In this document: piece after piece, positions 7,398-15,366 of the stretch | How positions within the stretch are numbered: the stretch's first letter is position 1 | How the letters are laid out: the number at the start of each line of letters is the position of its first letter | From: a bacterium | GTDB lineage: Bacteria > Vulcanimicrobiota > Xenobia > Xenobiales > JADMJV01 | Length of the DNA: 37,555 bases | Assembly (NCBI GenBank): GCA_018780265.1 | Contig: JADMJV010000045.1 | Span: forward strand, 87,965 to 125,519 | Reading direction: 5' to 3' | Made by a program: the position numbers and the translations under genes | The notes under the pieces: generated by a model | Told to the model about the DNA's origin: nothing | Database searches by the model: none | The model's input: only the letters and a program-made list of their open reading frames with translations

Positions 7398-9236
7398 TTA
7401 GCTGTGGGCCATGGCCCGGCGGAATTCGGCCACCGGGGGAAGCCGATGAACATAGGCGCTGGCGTCGGCATAGTCGGGACCCACCATGTTTCCGGCGTAT
7501 CCCGCCGGAATCTGCTCAGGGTATTCCAGAGCGGGCATCGCCAGATCGCCCACGGACAACGGGTTCTGGCGCGTGCCCCACGAAGTGAGCACTGAACCCG
7601 TCTCTTCCACCTGAGCGATCCAACTCCGCTGATGTTGGTCTTGATAGAACAAATAGTTGACCTTTTCGTTGTGAGAATGGAAGACCCGAGCGGTAACCGG
7701 CCCGTGCATCGGATGCTGAAAATTGTACGCGACCCCGGGTTGGGAAAAATCGGGGGCGTCGGCCCGGTCTCGATACGCAAACGACTCTGGAACGCCATAC
7801 TTTCCGCCCGGCAAATGGCTTCCAAAATGGCCAAAGGGGCGCGGTTCTCCCAATTCTTCCAATAGTTGCGCGGGGGGCGGGGCGCCCCCGAATTCCAGAC
7901 AGCCATAAAAAGCCTGGTTGGCAGCGGCTGTGTCCATGGGCTTGACCTGCGCATCCGCCTGCACATTCAGGTGCTGCTGCAGTTCCATCGGTAAATTGGT
8001 GGAAGACTCCCCGGCGCCTTTGCCAATCCAGCCTTGAAACCCCGCGTGTGAAGCGGAACGCCAGATCCCCTGGCTGTTGCTGCGGTAAAAAGCTCGTACC
8101 CGCACATTCCCCTGTTGGTCTTCCACGTAGCCAACGCAGGCCGTCCGCTGGCCGTCCAGTTGGTAGGGTCGGGAAACGTGGATTTTTTGGTCGCCACATG
8201 CAAAAGTCAGGCGGGGCTCCAACCCCTGCGCCTCCAAAAACTCGCGGGTGCAGTCGGCCGCATTCAGGGCGCGAATCCCCAGCGGGTTGGGAGCGAACTT
8301 TGCCTTTCCCAGAATTGTGTCATCTCGGGCCCCGCTCATCCCCTGGAGGGCGGTCGGCTTCGCTTCTTCCTGAACCAGGAAGGCTGCCCCAGGCGCGGAC
8401 CCGAATTGGACAACCTGGCCTGGCTGCAAAACAAACCACTGCTGGCTGGGGATCTTGAGGCCGTTTATGAGAGTGCCGTTGGTGGATCCCTGGTCCAGAA
8501 GCCAGCTCTCTCCATTGTGCTGTCGGATCACCGCATGGCTTCGGCTCGATTCCGCCCAGGGCGTCACCAGGCCATTGTCTGGGCTTCGCCCCACCGTGAC
8601 CGCCTGACCCTGTCCTGGCAGCGGCAGGGCCGGCATTTCCTCTGGAAGATCCTGCAAAGATCGACTCAGGCTGGCTTGCGAGCCCAGCCGAATCCGGTCG
8701 CCTTGAGCAAATTCGACCCAACGATCAGACTCCAACTTTTGGCCATTGAGATAGGTTCCGCAGGTGGAGCCCAGGTCACGCAGATAGTGCTTGCCGTCTT
8801 TCTCGACGATCTCGGCATGCTTGCGACTCACGTCGCTTTGCTCAAAGACTAGCGAACTCCTCGAGTCTCGACCCAGCGTCATCGATTGGCCCTTCTCTGG
8901 CAGCATCACCGCCTTGCCGTCGGAGCCAAAGCACACTCCCCGAACCTCCAGGGAGTCTCCTGGTCCTGGCGGGGCCACATTCTGCGGCAGAATTTTGGGC
9001 CTGCGGGCCGCCGCTGAGGGTCCAGCCGAGGCAACCGAGGAGAGTTGCATTGGGGGAATTTCTATCTGCGGCTGTGGATTCCCTTTCAGCGTTCCAACGG
9101 TTGGTGAGCGGAGGTCCCCTGCTGCGGACACGGAATGCTCTGGATTTTCAGAACTAAGCCAAAGGGGTGAACGGCAATCGGGTCCTGGCGTCGTGAGCTG
9201 ACCCAAAAACAACTTGCTCGGCTGCTGACCAGGCAT
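7398..9236 (-). CDS. Protein with two FHA domains and an unknown C-terminal region
   Basis: The first FHA domain (about 118-187) has LGRDSRSSLVF, SRKHAEI, DLGSTCGTYLNG. The second (about 212-282) has VGRSPDNGL, SRSHAVI, DQGSTNGTLING. These carry the Arg, Ser-Arg-x-His and Asn-Gly residues that bind phosphothreonine. Residues 1-90 are proline/serine-rich and look disordered; a second Met at residue 63 could be the true start, as no good ribosome site precedes 9236. Residues 300-612 form a region I do not recognise. The gene leads a minus-strand operon with pilin-like genes. It would read Thr phosphorylation, possibly by a kinase such as the one at 30318-31574 (inference). There is no membrane segment. 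Confidence 0.85.
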   Translation of the reverse strand: MPGQQPSKLFLGQLTTPGPDCRSPLWLSSENPEHSVSAAGDLRSPTVGTLKGNPQPQIEIPPMQLSSVASAGPSAAARRPKILPQNVAPPGPGDSLEVRGVCFGSDGKAVMLPEKGQSMTLGRDSRSSLVFEQSDVSRKHAEIVEKDGKHYLRDLGSTCGTYLNGQKLESDRWVEFAQGDRIRLGSQASLSRSLQDLPEEMPALPLPGQGQAVTVGRSPDNGLVTPWAESSRSHAVIRQHNGESWLLDQGSTNGTLINGLKIPSQQWFVLQPGQVVQFGSAPGAAFLVQEEAKPTALQGMSGARDDTILGKAKFAPNPLGIRALNAADCTREFLEAQGLEPRLTFACGDQKIHVSRPYQLDGQRTACVGYVEDQQGNVRVRAFYRSNSQGIWRSASHAGFQGWIGKGAGESSTNLPMELQQHLNVQADAQVKPMDTAAANQAFYGCLEFGGAPPPAQLLEELGEPRPFGHFGSHLPGGKYGVPESFAYRDRADAPDFSQPGVAYNFQHPMHGPVTARVFHSHNEKVNYLFYQDQHQRSWIAQVEETGSVLTSWGTRQNPLSVGDLAMPALEYPEQIPAGYAGNMVGPDYADASAYVHRLPPVAEFRRAMAHS

Positions 9237-9302
9237 GCCGGCTGGCTGCGCCGTAACCCGGACGCCCTGAGATGGGAGCCGGTCGGGCGTGCACCCTGGT
9301 GG

Positions 9303-9887
9303 TTGTTGGCCGGCCGCCAGCCGCCCGCTAACCTGGCTTTTGCCGACCTCACCGGCTTGGACCTGCGGGCCATGGCGGCAGAGCGAGCCAATCTACGCGG
9401 TGCCTTGGGCCAACGCCAGGACCTGTCGGGTTCGGACCTGCGCGGGGCTCTGATGGTGGACGGGCTTTTCGCCCACTCCACTTTCTTCGGTGCCGATTTG
9501 AGCCTGGCCCGGCTGGAAGGAGCCGATTTCTCCTATTGCGATTTGCGTGGGACCAACCTGACTGACACCGTTTTCGCGCAGACGGCTCTGAAGGGCGCCC
9601 GGGGCGTCGACTGGGATCGTGTCGGCCCGGGTCGCTGGCTGGTCACTCGTCACGAGGGCCTGGCCCATGGCGGGTTGGGAGAACTGGAGCAGGACTTCGT
9701 TTTCGAAGTCTCCGATCAGAAGAATGGGAAGACCGTGGCTCGCTATGAAGCCTCCCTGTACCGGAGCTACTGGGGTAGTAGTGAACCTACCACATGTGGA
9801 CCGGTGCGGGTGGAAATTACCCCCGATGGGTGCGTCCGACTGGTCGGGGACGATGGCCGAGAAACCCTGAATCCCTTGCCTAAGTAA
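9303..9887 (+). CDS. Pentapeptide-repeat protein
   Basis: From about residue 10 to 100 the product repeats the A(D/N)LxG pattern: LAFADLTGLDL, ERANLRGALG, SGSDLRGALM, FGADLSLARL, EGADFSYCDL, RGTNLTDTVF. These form the right-handed quadrilateral beta helix of the family. A C-terminal segment of about 95 residues of unknown type follows. The listed start is TTG at 9303, which has no ribosome site. The frame is open back to 9171 and that stretch reads like the usual helical cap (LARLLTRHAGWL), so the real protein is probably about 40 residues longer, with an unusual start codon (see findings). It is divergent to, and possibly overlaps, the FHA gene. Biochemical role unknown. Confidence 0.75.
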   Translation: MLAGRQPPANLAFADLTGLDLRAMAAERANLRGALGQRQDLSGSDLRGALMVDGLFAHSTFFGADLSLARLEGADFSYCDLRGTNLTDTVFAQTALKGARGVDWDRVGPGRWLVTRHEGLAHGGLGELEQDFVFEVSDQKNGKTVARYEASLYRSYWGSSEPTTCGPVRVEITPDGCVRLVGDDGRETLNPLPK

Positions 9888-9936
9888 GCCAACCAGGGCC
9901 AGGAATCGAGCGAATTACGGCAAACTATGCCCAACG

Positions 9937-10539
9937 ATGCGACGTTGGGTTCTTTTGGCCGCGCTCTTTTTGCCTGGTTGGGGTCAGTCAGGCACCGGGC
10001 CCACTTTTGAGTTGCAAGACGCCGGACACGGGATGATCACCGTCATCGTGCGCAACCCTTCGACTCAGTCCCTCAAGCTGAGCATTCCAGCCCAGGCCGT
10101 CCTCACTCATCCCCAGTTGCAAGATCAGTTGTTGTTGGACAAGGCCCGCACTGTGAGCGTGGCCCCCCAAGGTCAATCTCAATTTCGAACCCAGACGATG
10201 TGCGTGGGAGAACGCCAGGAGGCTACTCAAGGCGGGGGCTTCCAACTCAGCCTGCAGCCCCATCCGCAGGCCCTGCAAGCCAGCAAGATGCTGGACACAT
10301 GCCGCCGGCTCCAGAGTGAAGGGGACCTTCCTCCCATGCCGATGCTGCCGGGCAACCAGGTCCCGGTGGTGGCCCAATGGGCCTATTGGAGCGAACAGGG
10401 CCAGGTGAGCAAGGCCGACTTTTCCAAACACATTCACGCCCAACTCAAGCCCGAGCCCAAGGATGAGCCGGAGGTTGAAAAGGCCATCGACAATACCTGG
10501 GAGGCCATCGATCTGACCCGCAAGGAGGCAAAGAAATGA
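9937..10539 (+). CDS. Exported hypothetical protein, 200 aa
   Basis: It begins with a clear signal peptide (MRRWVLLAALFLPGWGQ). Residues about 22-95 look like an immunoglobulin-like beta domain (GMITVIVRNP, SVAPQGQSQF). The C-terminal 60 residues are helical and end in DNTWEAIDLTRKEAKK. This whole layout aligns with the C-terminal half of the cysteine-repeat protein two genes on, whose end reads DNLFNSVDLTMKKAR, so the two are paralogues. Two cysteines are present, near residues 89 and 127. The stop overlaps the next start by ATGA, so the genes are translationally coupled. No family name is known to me. It is likely periplasmic or surface located. Confidence 0.7.
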   Translation: MRRWVLLAALFLPGWGQSGTGPTFELQDAGHGMITVIVRNPSTQSLKLSIPAQAVLTHPQLQDQLLLDKARTVSVAPQGQSQFRTQTMCVGERQEATQGGGFQLSLQPHPQALQASKMLDTCRRLQSEGDLPPMPMLPGNQVPVVAQWAYWSEQGQVSKADFSKHIHAQLKPEPKDEPEVEKAIDNTWEAIDLTRKEAKK

Positions 10540-11141
10540 AAGGCTTCCTTGCGCTGTTGCTGCTGGCCGCCCCTAACCTTCAGGAAATTCTGCCCAACAA
10601 AGCTAAACCTGGTGGTATCGTCTTTCTCAACGGCAGCGGCTTCGGAGACCAGCAGCAGGAGTTGCAGGTTCGCTTCGGCACTGCCCCCGGCCGGGTCATC
10701 TCGGCTCAGGAGAACAAAATCTCCGTCCAGGTACCGTGGGATGCACCCAAAAACTGCGATGTGACCGTGGAGCAGCAAAGCCAGATCAGCAACAAATTGC
10801 CTTTCGAATGCCTGCCGGCGGTGCGCATCAGCGTGGATAAAAACCCCATCGAGCCGGGTGAGACCACTCAAGGCCATTTTACCGTCTATCATTCCGACAA
10901 ACCTGTGCTGATATTTCTCAACAACGCCAGCCCCCAAGTGGTTCGCTACCCGCAAGGCGATCAGCAAATGTTGCGAACCTCCGGTGGGCCCGACAACTCG
11001 GCTCACTTCACCATCCAGGGAGTCGCCGGCAACCGTATCTACGATGTCGACTACCGCTGGGGCACCCGGAGTCAAGAAGAAGTTGAGTGGAAATTGCCCT
11101 GGCATCAGGTACAATGGAATCAAAAAGGGGGAACCAAATGA
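10536..11141 (+). CDS. Exported IPT/TIG-type beta-sandwich protein, 201 aa
   Basis: A short hydrophobic leader (MKGFLALLLLAAPNLQ) is followed by ILPNKAKPGGIVFLNGSGF. That opening is typical of IPT/TIG immunoglobulin-like domains, in which a Pro-Gly-Gly turn and a GxGF motif mark the first two strands. Residues about 15-100 form this domain. A second beta-rich domain covers about 105-200 (VDKNPIEPGETTQGHF onward). There are only two cysteines. It starts inside the stop of the previous gene (ATGA), and its own stop overlaps the next start (ATGA). This makes it the middle gene of a three-gene coupled operon of exported proteins. It is probably a structural or binding protein; its partner is unknown. 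Confidence 0.7.
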   Translation: MKGFLALLLLAAPNLQEILPNKAKPGGIVFLNGSGFGDQQQELQVRFGTAPGRVISAQENKISVQVPWDAPKNCDVTVEQQSQISNKLPFECLPAVRISVDKNPIEPGETTQGHFTVYHSDKPVLIFLNNASPQVVRYPQGDQQMLRTSGGPDNSAHFTIQGVAGNRIYDVDYRWGTRSQEEVEWKLPWHQVQWNQKGGTK

Positions 11142-12415
11142 TCGGCCGGCTCATCTTACTACTCCTGCTCCTGACCGGGATGGCCCGGGCCTGTGAGCAC
11201 GGCTCCGTGGCTGCCTGCAATTGCGGTTGCGGGGGCACACCACGCCCTGTGTGTGCTCACCGCGATTGCGTTTGTGCCAAGTCTGGTCTGGCCACGCCCG
11301 ACGCCGCTCAAAAGGTTACGGCCAGTTGCCAGTGTGGCTGTGGTGGGTCTCCGCGCGCCTACTGCGGCACCAAAGGATGCGTTTGTGGCAGTACCAACCT
11401 GGAGACCGGCAAGACCGCCCCAACTTTCGTGGACAACACCGGCCAGGAATCCGCTGTTGCCAAATGCTCGTGTGGATGCGGTGGCACACCTCGCCCCACC
11501 TGCGCTTATAAAGAATGCGTCTGTGCCAAAACCCAGGCCGCGACCAAGGATCAGGCCCTGGCCCTGGCGGCCAAATGCCAGTGCGGCTGCGGGGGAACCC
11601 CGCGAGCTTATTGCGGGACGCGGGGCTGCGTGTGCGGCAGCGCAAGCCTCGAAACGGGCAAGCCGGCCTCCTTCGCTTTCCAAGATCCCATGCTGGCCGA
11701 AACCAAAGCCTGCCAGTGCGGGTGTGGAGGCACTCCCAGACCCACCTGTGCCTATAAAGACTGCGTATGCGCCAAGACTCAGGCTGCCCAGAAACCTCCA
11801 GGCCAACTCACCGCTCTCTCTCAACCGGTGCGACTGGTAGGGGACGGTCAGACCACCGCCCATACCACCCTCGAGCTACACAACCCGGGAAGCCAACCGG
11901 TGGCATACCAGGTCAACGCTTTCACGCAATTTGCCCCCGATAGCGCCGGCGACCAGTGCCTGTGCACCACCGAGGAAGCGGTGGTTCCGGTTGCCCCGGG
12001 CGCGACCGTTCAGGCTCGCCTCGATACCTGCTGCTCGGACAGCAAAAGCAAGCCGCCGCCAGGCGCCGATGGCGGAACTTACCGGCCGACCAGTCCGCCA
12101 GCCTATGTGGAGCCCATCGTGACGACGGCACGTCAACTCGCCGCTCAAGGAGCCTATGACGGAATTCCCATGACTCGCTGCAAGGCCCTCTCTACCGTTC
12201 AACAATTGTCGCTATGGAGCGTGGCCGCAGAAAAATCAAGCAACCCCGCCGATCAGGTCAGCAAGGAAGGGTTCCGCTCGACCTTCTATGAGCAGTTGGG
12301 CAAGAAGCCCGAAGAGATGACCGAAAAACAAAAGGAACAAGTGGATCGGGGAATAGATAATCTGTTCAATTCGGTAGACCTCACCATGAAAAAGGCCCGC
12401 GCCGCAATGCACTGA
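11138..12415 (+). CDS. Exported cysteine-repeat protein with paralogous C-terminal domain, 425 aa
   Basis: The ATG at 11138 overlaps the previous stop (ATGA) and has AAAAAGGGG just upstream, so it is preferred over the frame opening at 11087. A leucine-rich signal peptide ends near residue 19. Five 20-residue units follow at residues 27-46, 64-83, 110-129, 147-166 and 192-211. Each has the pattern CxCGCGGxPRxxCxxxxCVC with six cysteines. They alternate between an A type (ending CVCAK) and a B type (PRAYCGT...CVCGS), giving an 83-residue higher-order repeat. Residues about 225-425 align with the exported protein at 9937-10539 and add four more cysteines. Thirty repeat cysteines imply metal binding or dense disulfide bonding. 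No named family is recognised. Confidence 0.8.
   Translation: MIGRLILLLLLLTGMARACEHGSVAACNCGCGGTPRPVCAHRDCVCAKSGLATPDAAQKVTASCQCGCGGSPRAYCGTKGCVCGSTNLETGKTAPTFVDNTGQESAVAKCSCGCGGTPRPTCAYKECVCAKTQAATKDQALALAAKCQCGCGGTPRAYCGTRGCVCGSASLETGKPASFAFQDPMLAETKACQCGCGGTPRPTCAYKDCVCAKTQAAQKPPGQLTALSQPVRLVGDGQTTAHTTLELHNPGSQPVAYQVNAFTQFAPDSAGDQCLCTTEEAVVPVAPGATVQARLDTCCSDSKSKPPPGADGGTYRPTSPPAYVEPIVTTARQLAAQGAYDGIPMTRCKALSTVQQLSLWSVAAEKSSNPADQVSKEGFRSTFYEQLGKKPEEMTEKQKEQVDRGIDNLFNSVDLTMKKARAAMH
11216..11773 (+). repeat. Coding repeat: five 60-bp six-cysteine units
   Basis: Units lie at 11216-11275, 11327-11386, 11465-11524, 11576-11635 and 11711-11770, in frame within the cysteine-repeat gene. Units 1, 3 and 5 resemble each other, as do units 2 and 4. 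This indicates duplication of a two-unit module rather than of single units. Synonymous positions differ a lot between copies, so the expansion is old and kept by selection on the protein. Confidence 0.85.
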
Positions 12416-12589
12416 AAGGCCTCTGTGGCCGGCTGAGCGTAGATCGGATCTTGCGTGGGCCCGCCGCTGAAGGATTGCTACTGCCCCCTTGATCCCATGG
12501 CCAGGAATACATCGGGTTGGATCTGGCCGGATTGCGACCACCATCCCGCCTCGACCGACCCGGGCTCGCACCTGCCTCATGGATTCATC

Positions 12590-12730
12590 GTCCCTGGCAG
12601 ATTACTGCACCTCTAGGCATTCCGTCCATGCCGCCGCGCCAGCATCGATGGCCATTTGTCTGCCCGGAGCAGCGTCCAGGGTGAAGCGTTGCCCCAATTG
12701 GGCGATGAACTGCGTGCCCTCTTGCGCATT
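12590..12730 (-). pseudogene. Decayed fragment of an FlhA/SctV export-gate gene
   Basis: On the minus strand from 12730 to about 12632 one frame reads QFIAQLGQRFTLDAAPGRQM followed by AIDA. This matches the highly conserved cytoplasmic-loop signature of FlhA/SctV (typically RFTLDAMPGKQMAIDA). Shortly after, in another frame, GGMDGMPRGAVI resembles the downstream family motif GAMDGASKFVRGDAI. The intervening residues are lost and the frame is shifted, and no flanking export-gate sequence is visible. The 400-bp gap 12416-12818 otherwise holds no supported gene. This is a relic, not a functional gene. It implies that an flagellar or type III secretion apparatus gene once existed, or still exists, in this lineage. 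Confidence 0.65.
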
Positions 12731-12818
12731 CTTCGCCGGACTACAGGTTGAACTTTCGTGATGCTCAGCCGCACGAAGTGAGGAAGAGAGCACTGTCCCA
12801 CGAAAGGGGCGCGCAGAT

Positions 12819-14198
12819 ATGCTCTTCAATTCGCTCCATTACCTCTTGTTTTTCCTGGTAACAACCCCGCTCTACTATTTTCTCGGTGATCGAAATCGTC
12901 TGGTTTTGCTGCTTGTGGCTGGCTGCTATTTCTATATGGCCTTTATACCCGCCTACGTGCTGGTGCTGTTCGCGGTTATTCTGCTGGATTATGGGGCCGC
13001 CCATTGGATCGCAACCGCCCGGGGCCCGCGCCGGCGTCTTTTTCTTCTGCTCAGCTTGATTGCTAACGTGGGGCTTTTGGCCGCCTTCAAATACTACAAT
13101 TTTGCGGCGGAGAATCTGCGCTACCTTTGCAATCTCAACCTCCCGCCGATGGACCTGCCGCTGCCTATCGGGCTATCGTTTCATACCTTTCAATCGATGG
13201 CCTACACCATTGAGGTATTCCGTGGCTCTTTTCAGCCCGAGCGGAATTTGCTGCGTTACTCGGTATATGTCATGTTTTATCCACAACTGGTGGCGGGCCC
13301 CATCGAAAGACCGGCCGGGCTGCTCCCCCAACTGGCAGCCAGCCATGCGATGCAGCCAGACCGAATTGCTGGCGGCCTCAAGCTGATGCTTTGGGGACTC
13401 TTCAAGAAAGTGGTGATCGCAGACCGACTGGCTGTATACGTCAATCAGGTCTATGCTGATCCCGCCCAGTATTCAGGCCCACCGTTGATGATAGCCACAT
13501 TCTTCTTCGCCTTTCAGATCTACTGCGATTTTTCGGGCTACAGCGACATCGGAATCGGGGCTGCGCGCGTGCTGGGGTATGATTTGATGACCAACTTCCG
13601 GCGACCTTACCTGGCCGTTTCGGTGGCCGATTTTTGGCGCCGCTGGCATATATCGCTATCGACCTGGTTTCGGGATTATCTGTATTTCCCGCTGGCTGGC
13701 GCGCGGGGGGGCTCGGCCCGGACCTACCGCAACCTTCTCATCACCTTTGTGGTCAGCGGCCTGTGGCACGGAGCGAATTGGACCTTCGTAATCTGGGGAG
13801 CCTTGCACGGCACCTATTTGATCTTGGCCCGCTTTGGCCGTTTTGTGAATTCTCGCTGGCTGGGGCGGTTGGTCACTTTTTGCCTGGTATTGGTCGCCTG
13901 GGTATTCTTCCGGGCCTCCTCCCTGGCCCAGGCCTGCTACGTGTTGGCCAACTGGTGGCCGGGCCAGGGGGGAGGACTGCTGACTCTGGGGCGCCCTCTG
14001 GATTTCTGGCTCTCCCTGCTACTGATAGTGGGGCTTTTGATCACAGATGTGTTGGGGGAAAAACGAGACGAGAATTTTATGGAATGGTTGGCCCGCCGGC
14101 CTGTAGGCGAGCGCTGGACGCTCTACTACCTGCTGCTTTTCGGAATCGCCTTTTTAGGGAAATTTGCCAGTGAACAATTCATCTATTTCCAATTTTAG
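12819..14198 (+). CDS. MBOAT-family O-acyltransferase, AlgI/DltB-like
   Basis: The 459-residue protein has about ten hydrophobic segments and opens MLFNSLHYLLFFLVTTPLYY, typical of AlgI-type proteins. It contains FKYYNF (about 87-92), the QLVAGPIERP motif (about 158-167), RRWHISLSTWFRDYLYFP (His277) and GLWHGANWTFVIWG (His317). The last two carry the conserved histidines of the MBOAT active-site channel. AlgI moves acetyl groups from the cytoplasm across the inner membrane to a periplasmic SGNH partner, which O-acetylates a polysaccharide. The next gene starts inside its 3' end and encodes such a partner. The specific polymer is unknown. Length is normal for the family. Confidence 0.92.
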   Translation: MLFNSLHYLLFFLVTTPLYYFLGDRNRLVLLLVAGCYFYMAFIPAYVLVLFAVILLDYGAAHWIATARGPRRRLFLLLSLIANVGLLAAFKYYNFAAENLRYLCNLNLPPMDLPLPIGLSFHTFQSMAYTIEVFRGSFQPERNLLRYSVYVMFYPQLVAGPIERPAGLLPQLAASHAMQPDRIAGGLKLMLWGLFKKVVIADRLAVYVNQVYADPAQYSGPPLMIATFFFAFQIYCDFSGYSDIGIGAARVLGYDLMTNFRRPYLAVSVADFWRRWHISLSTWFRDYLYFPLAGARGGSARTYRNLLITFVVSGLWHGANWTFVIWGALHGTYLILARFGRFVNSRWLGRLVTFCLVLVAWVFFRASSLAQACYVLANWWPGQGGGLLTLGRPLDFWLSLLLIVGLLITDVLGEKRDENFMEWLARRPVGERWTLYYLLLFGIAFLGKFASEQFIYFQF

Positions 14199-15366
14199 CC
14201 TGGGCGGACTGCTTCTGCGCAGTTTTCTGTTGATCGTGCCAGTGTTGGTCGGGTTGGGTCTCTATGTCCATTTTTCACCGCGGGTCCTGGAAAGTCGCCT
14301 GGGCCCGAGCACGGCACGGCAGGTTCAACTGGCCTTTCAACGCGCCTCGGCCAGACGCTGGCCCGCTATCATTCTGGGGAATTCGAGAATTTATCGGGGC
14401 ATCAATCCCGACCGGTTATCAGTGCCTGCCTTCAATTTTGGCCACGATGAGGATGCCTACAATCAAATATTCTACAAACTTAAATTCTTAGAGAAGAAGA
14501 ACTTGTTGCCCGGTTGGCTCATTCTGGGTGTCGACTATTTTCAGTTCTCGCAACTCTCCTCCGCCAGGAATCACCTGTACGGGGCCTATCTGGGTGCTGA
14601 TTTCCTGACAGATTATCTCCAGGACGAAGGCGACCCTTGGAAGTATTTCCGGGCCAGAGACCAGGACTTCAATGATGGTTGGAGCCGGGTTATCAGCAGC
14701 ACGTTCCCTCCTTTCGTCCAGGCAATCAGCCGGCGAGCCCCAGAAGAAACCAGGCCGTACCTGCGAGAAAATGGCCAGATGGTATTCCCCGGGCGGGGCC
14801 GACTCAGGTCGCGCGCATCCATCGCCCAGGCGCTGTCCGGGTTGCGCCGCAGCAGCCAACGACTGCCCATCCAGATCGATTACTTCGATCGAATTCTGAA
14901 CCTCGCCAGGACGAATCAGATCCCAGTCACGCTGGTACTGCCGCCCACCCACCGCATGGAGCAAGCCCTGTATCCCGTGGGCACGGCTCAGGCCTTTCGC
15001 GACTTTCTGCGGCCCAGGCTGGGACCTGGCGTGCGCCTCCTCGACCTGTCCGACGACCGGGCTTTTCTGTTGCACGACTATGTCGATGCCACCCATTTGA
15101 CGGTGGAGGCGGCGGACCGATTCTCTAACCGTCTCAACGAGGCTCTGCGGCACGAACCAGGGTTTGGCGGCTCTGCCACTGCACCAGGAAGTCGGCCAGG
15201 GCCTGGCCGGCGGCCTGACTGCCGTGGGTGTTCCAATGCGGATCGCGCAGGTGGTAGGCTCGCCCCTGGGCCTGAGATCGCCGAATCGCGGGTAACAGGT
15301 CCAGGCACGGGATGTCGTGTTCCTGGCAAAAGGCCCCTAACACTTGCTGGGGCAAATCTCTGGTAA
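14170..15366 (+). CDS. SGNH-hydrolase-like membrane-anchored protein, probable acyltransferase partner
   Basis: GTG at 14170 is chosen because AGGG lies ten bases upstream; TTG at 14164 is possible but too close to it. An N-terminal membrane segment (about residues 10-33) anchors a periplasmic domain with ILGNSRIYRG (Ser72, block I of SGNH enzymes) and DATHLT (Asp306, His309, block V). The gene overlaps the MBOAT gene by 29 bases, so the pair probably O-acylates a secreted glycan together. The true domain seems to end near residue 330. The last 65 residues are Gly/Pro/Arg-rich and are encoded antisense to the C-terminus of the facing gene, a 233-bp overlap. The tail may result from loss of the original stop. 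Confidence 0.72.
   Translation: MNNSSISNFSLGGLLLRSFLLIVPVLVGLGLYVHFSPRVLESRLGPSTARQVQLAFQRASARRWPAIILGNSRIYRGINPDRLSVPAFNFGHDEDAYNQIFYKLKFLEKKNLLPGWLILGVDYFQFSQLSSARNHLYGAYLGADFLTDYLQDEGDPWKYFRARDQDFNDGWSRVISSTFPPFVQAISRRAPEETRPYLRENGQMVFPGRGRLRSRASIAQALSGLRRSSQRLPIQIDYFDRILNLARTNQIPVTLVLPPTHRMEQALYPVGTAQAFRDFLRPRLGPGVRLLDLSDDRAFLLHDYVDATHLTVEAADRFSNRLNEALRHEPGFGGSATAPGSRPGPGRRPDCRGCSNADRAGGRLAPGPEIAESRVTGPGTGCRVPGKRPLTLAGANLW

Noticed and set aside
8115..8852. 245-codon plus-strand frame inside the FHA gene
   Set aside because: Runs antisense through the FHA domains, which are clearly coding on the minus strand.
11216..11773. CRISPR-like or non-coding tandem repeat
   Set aside because: The repeats keep one reading frame, differ at synonymous sites and conserve cysteines, so they are protein repeats.
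11159..11863. Glycine/alanine-rich minus-strand frame opposite the cysteine repeats
   Set aside because: Its repetitive look is the mirror of the real cysteine repeats; no start signal.
12489..12761. 90-codon plus-strand frame in the gap before the MBOAT gene
   Set aside because: The opposite strand carries the FlhA/SctV relic; the plus frame has no ribosome site or family.
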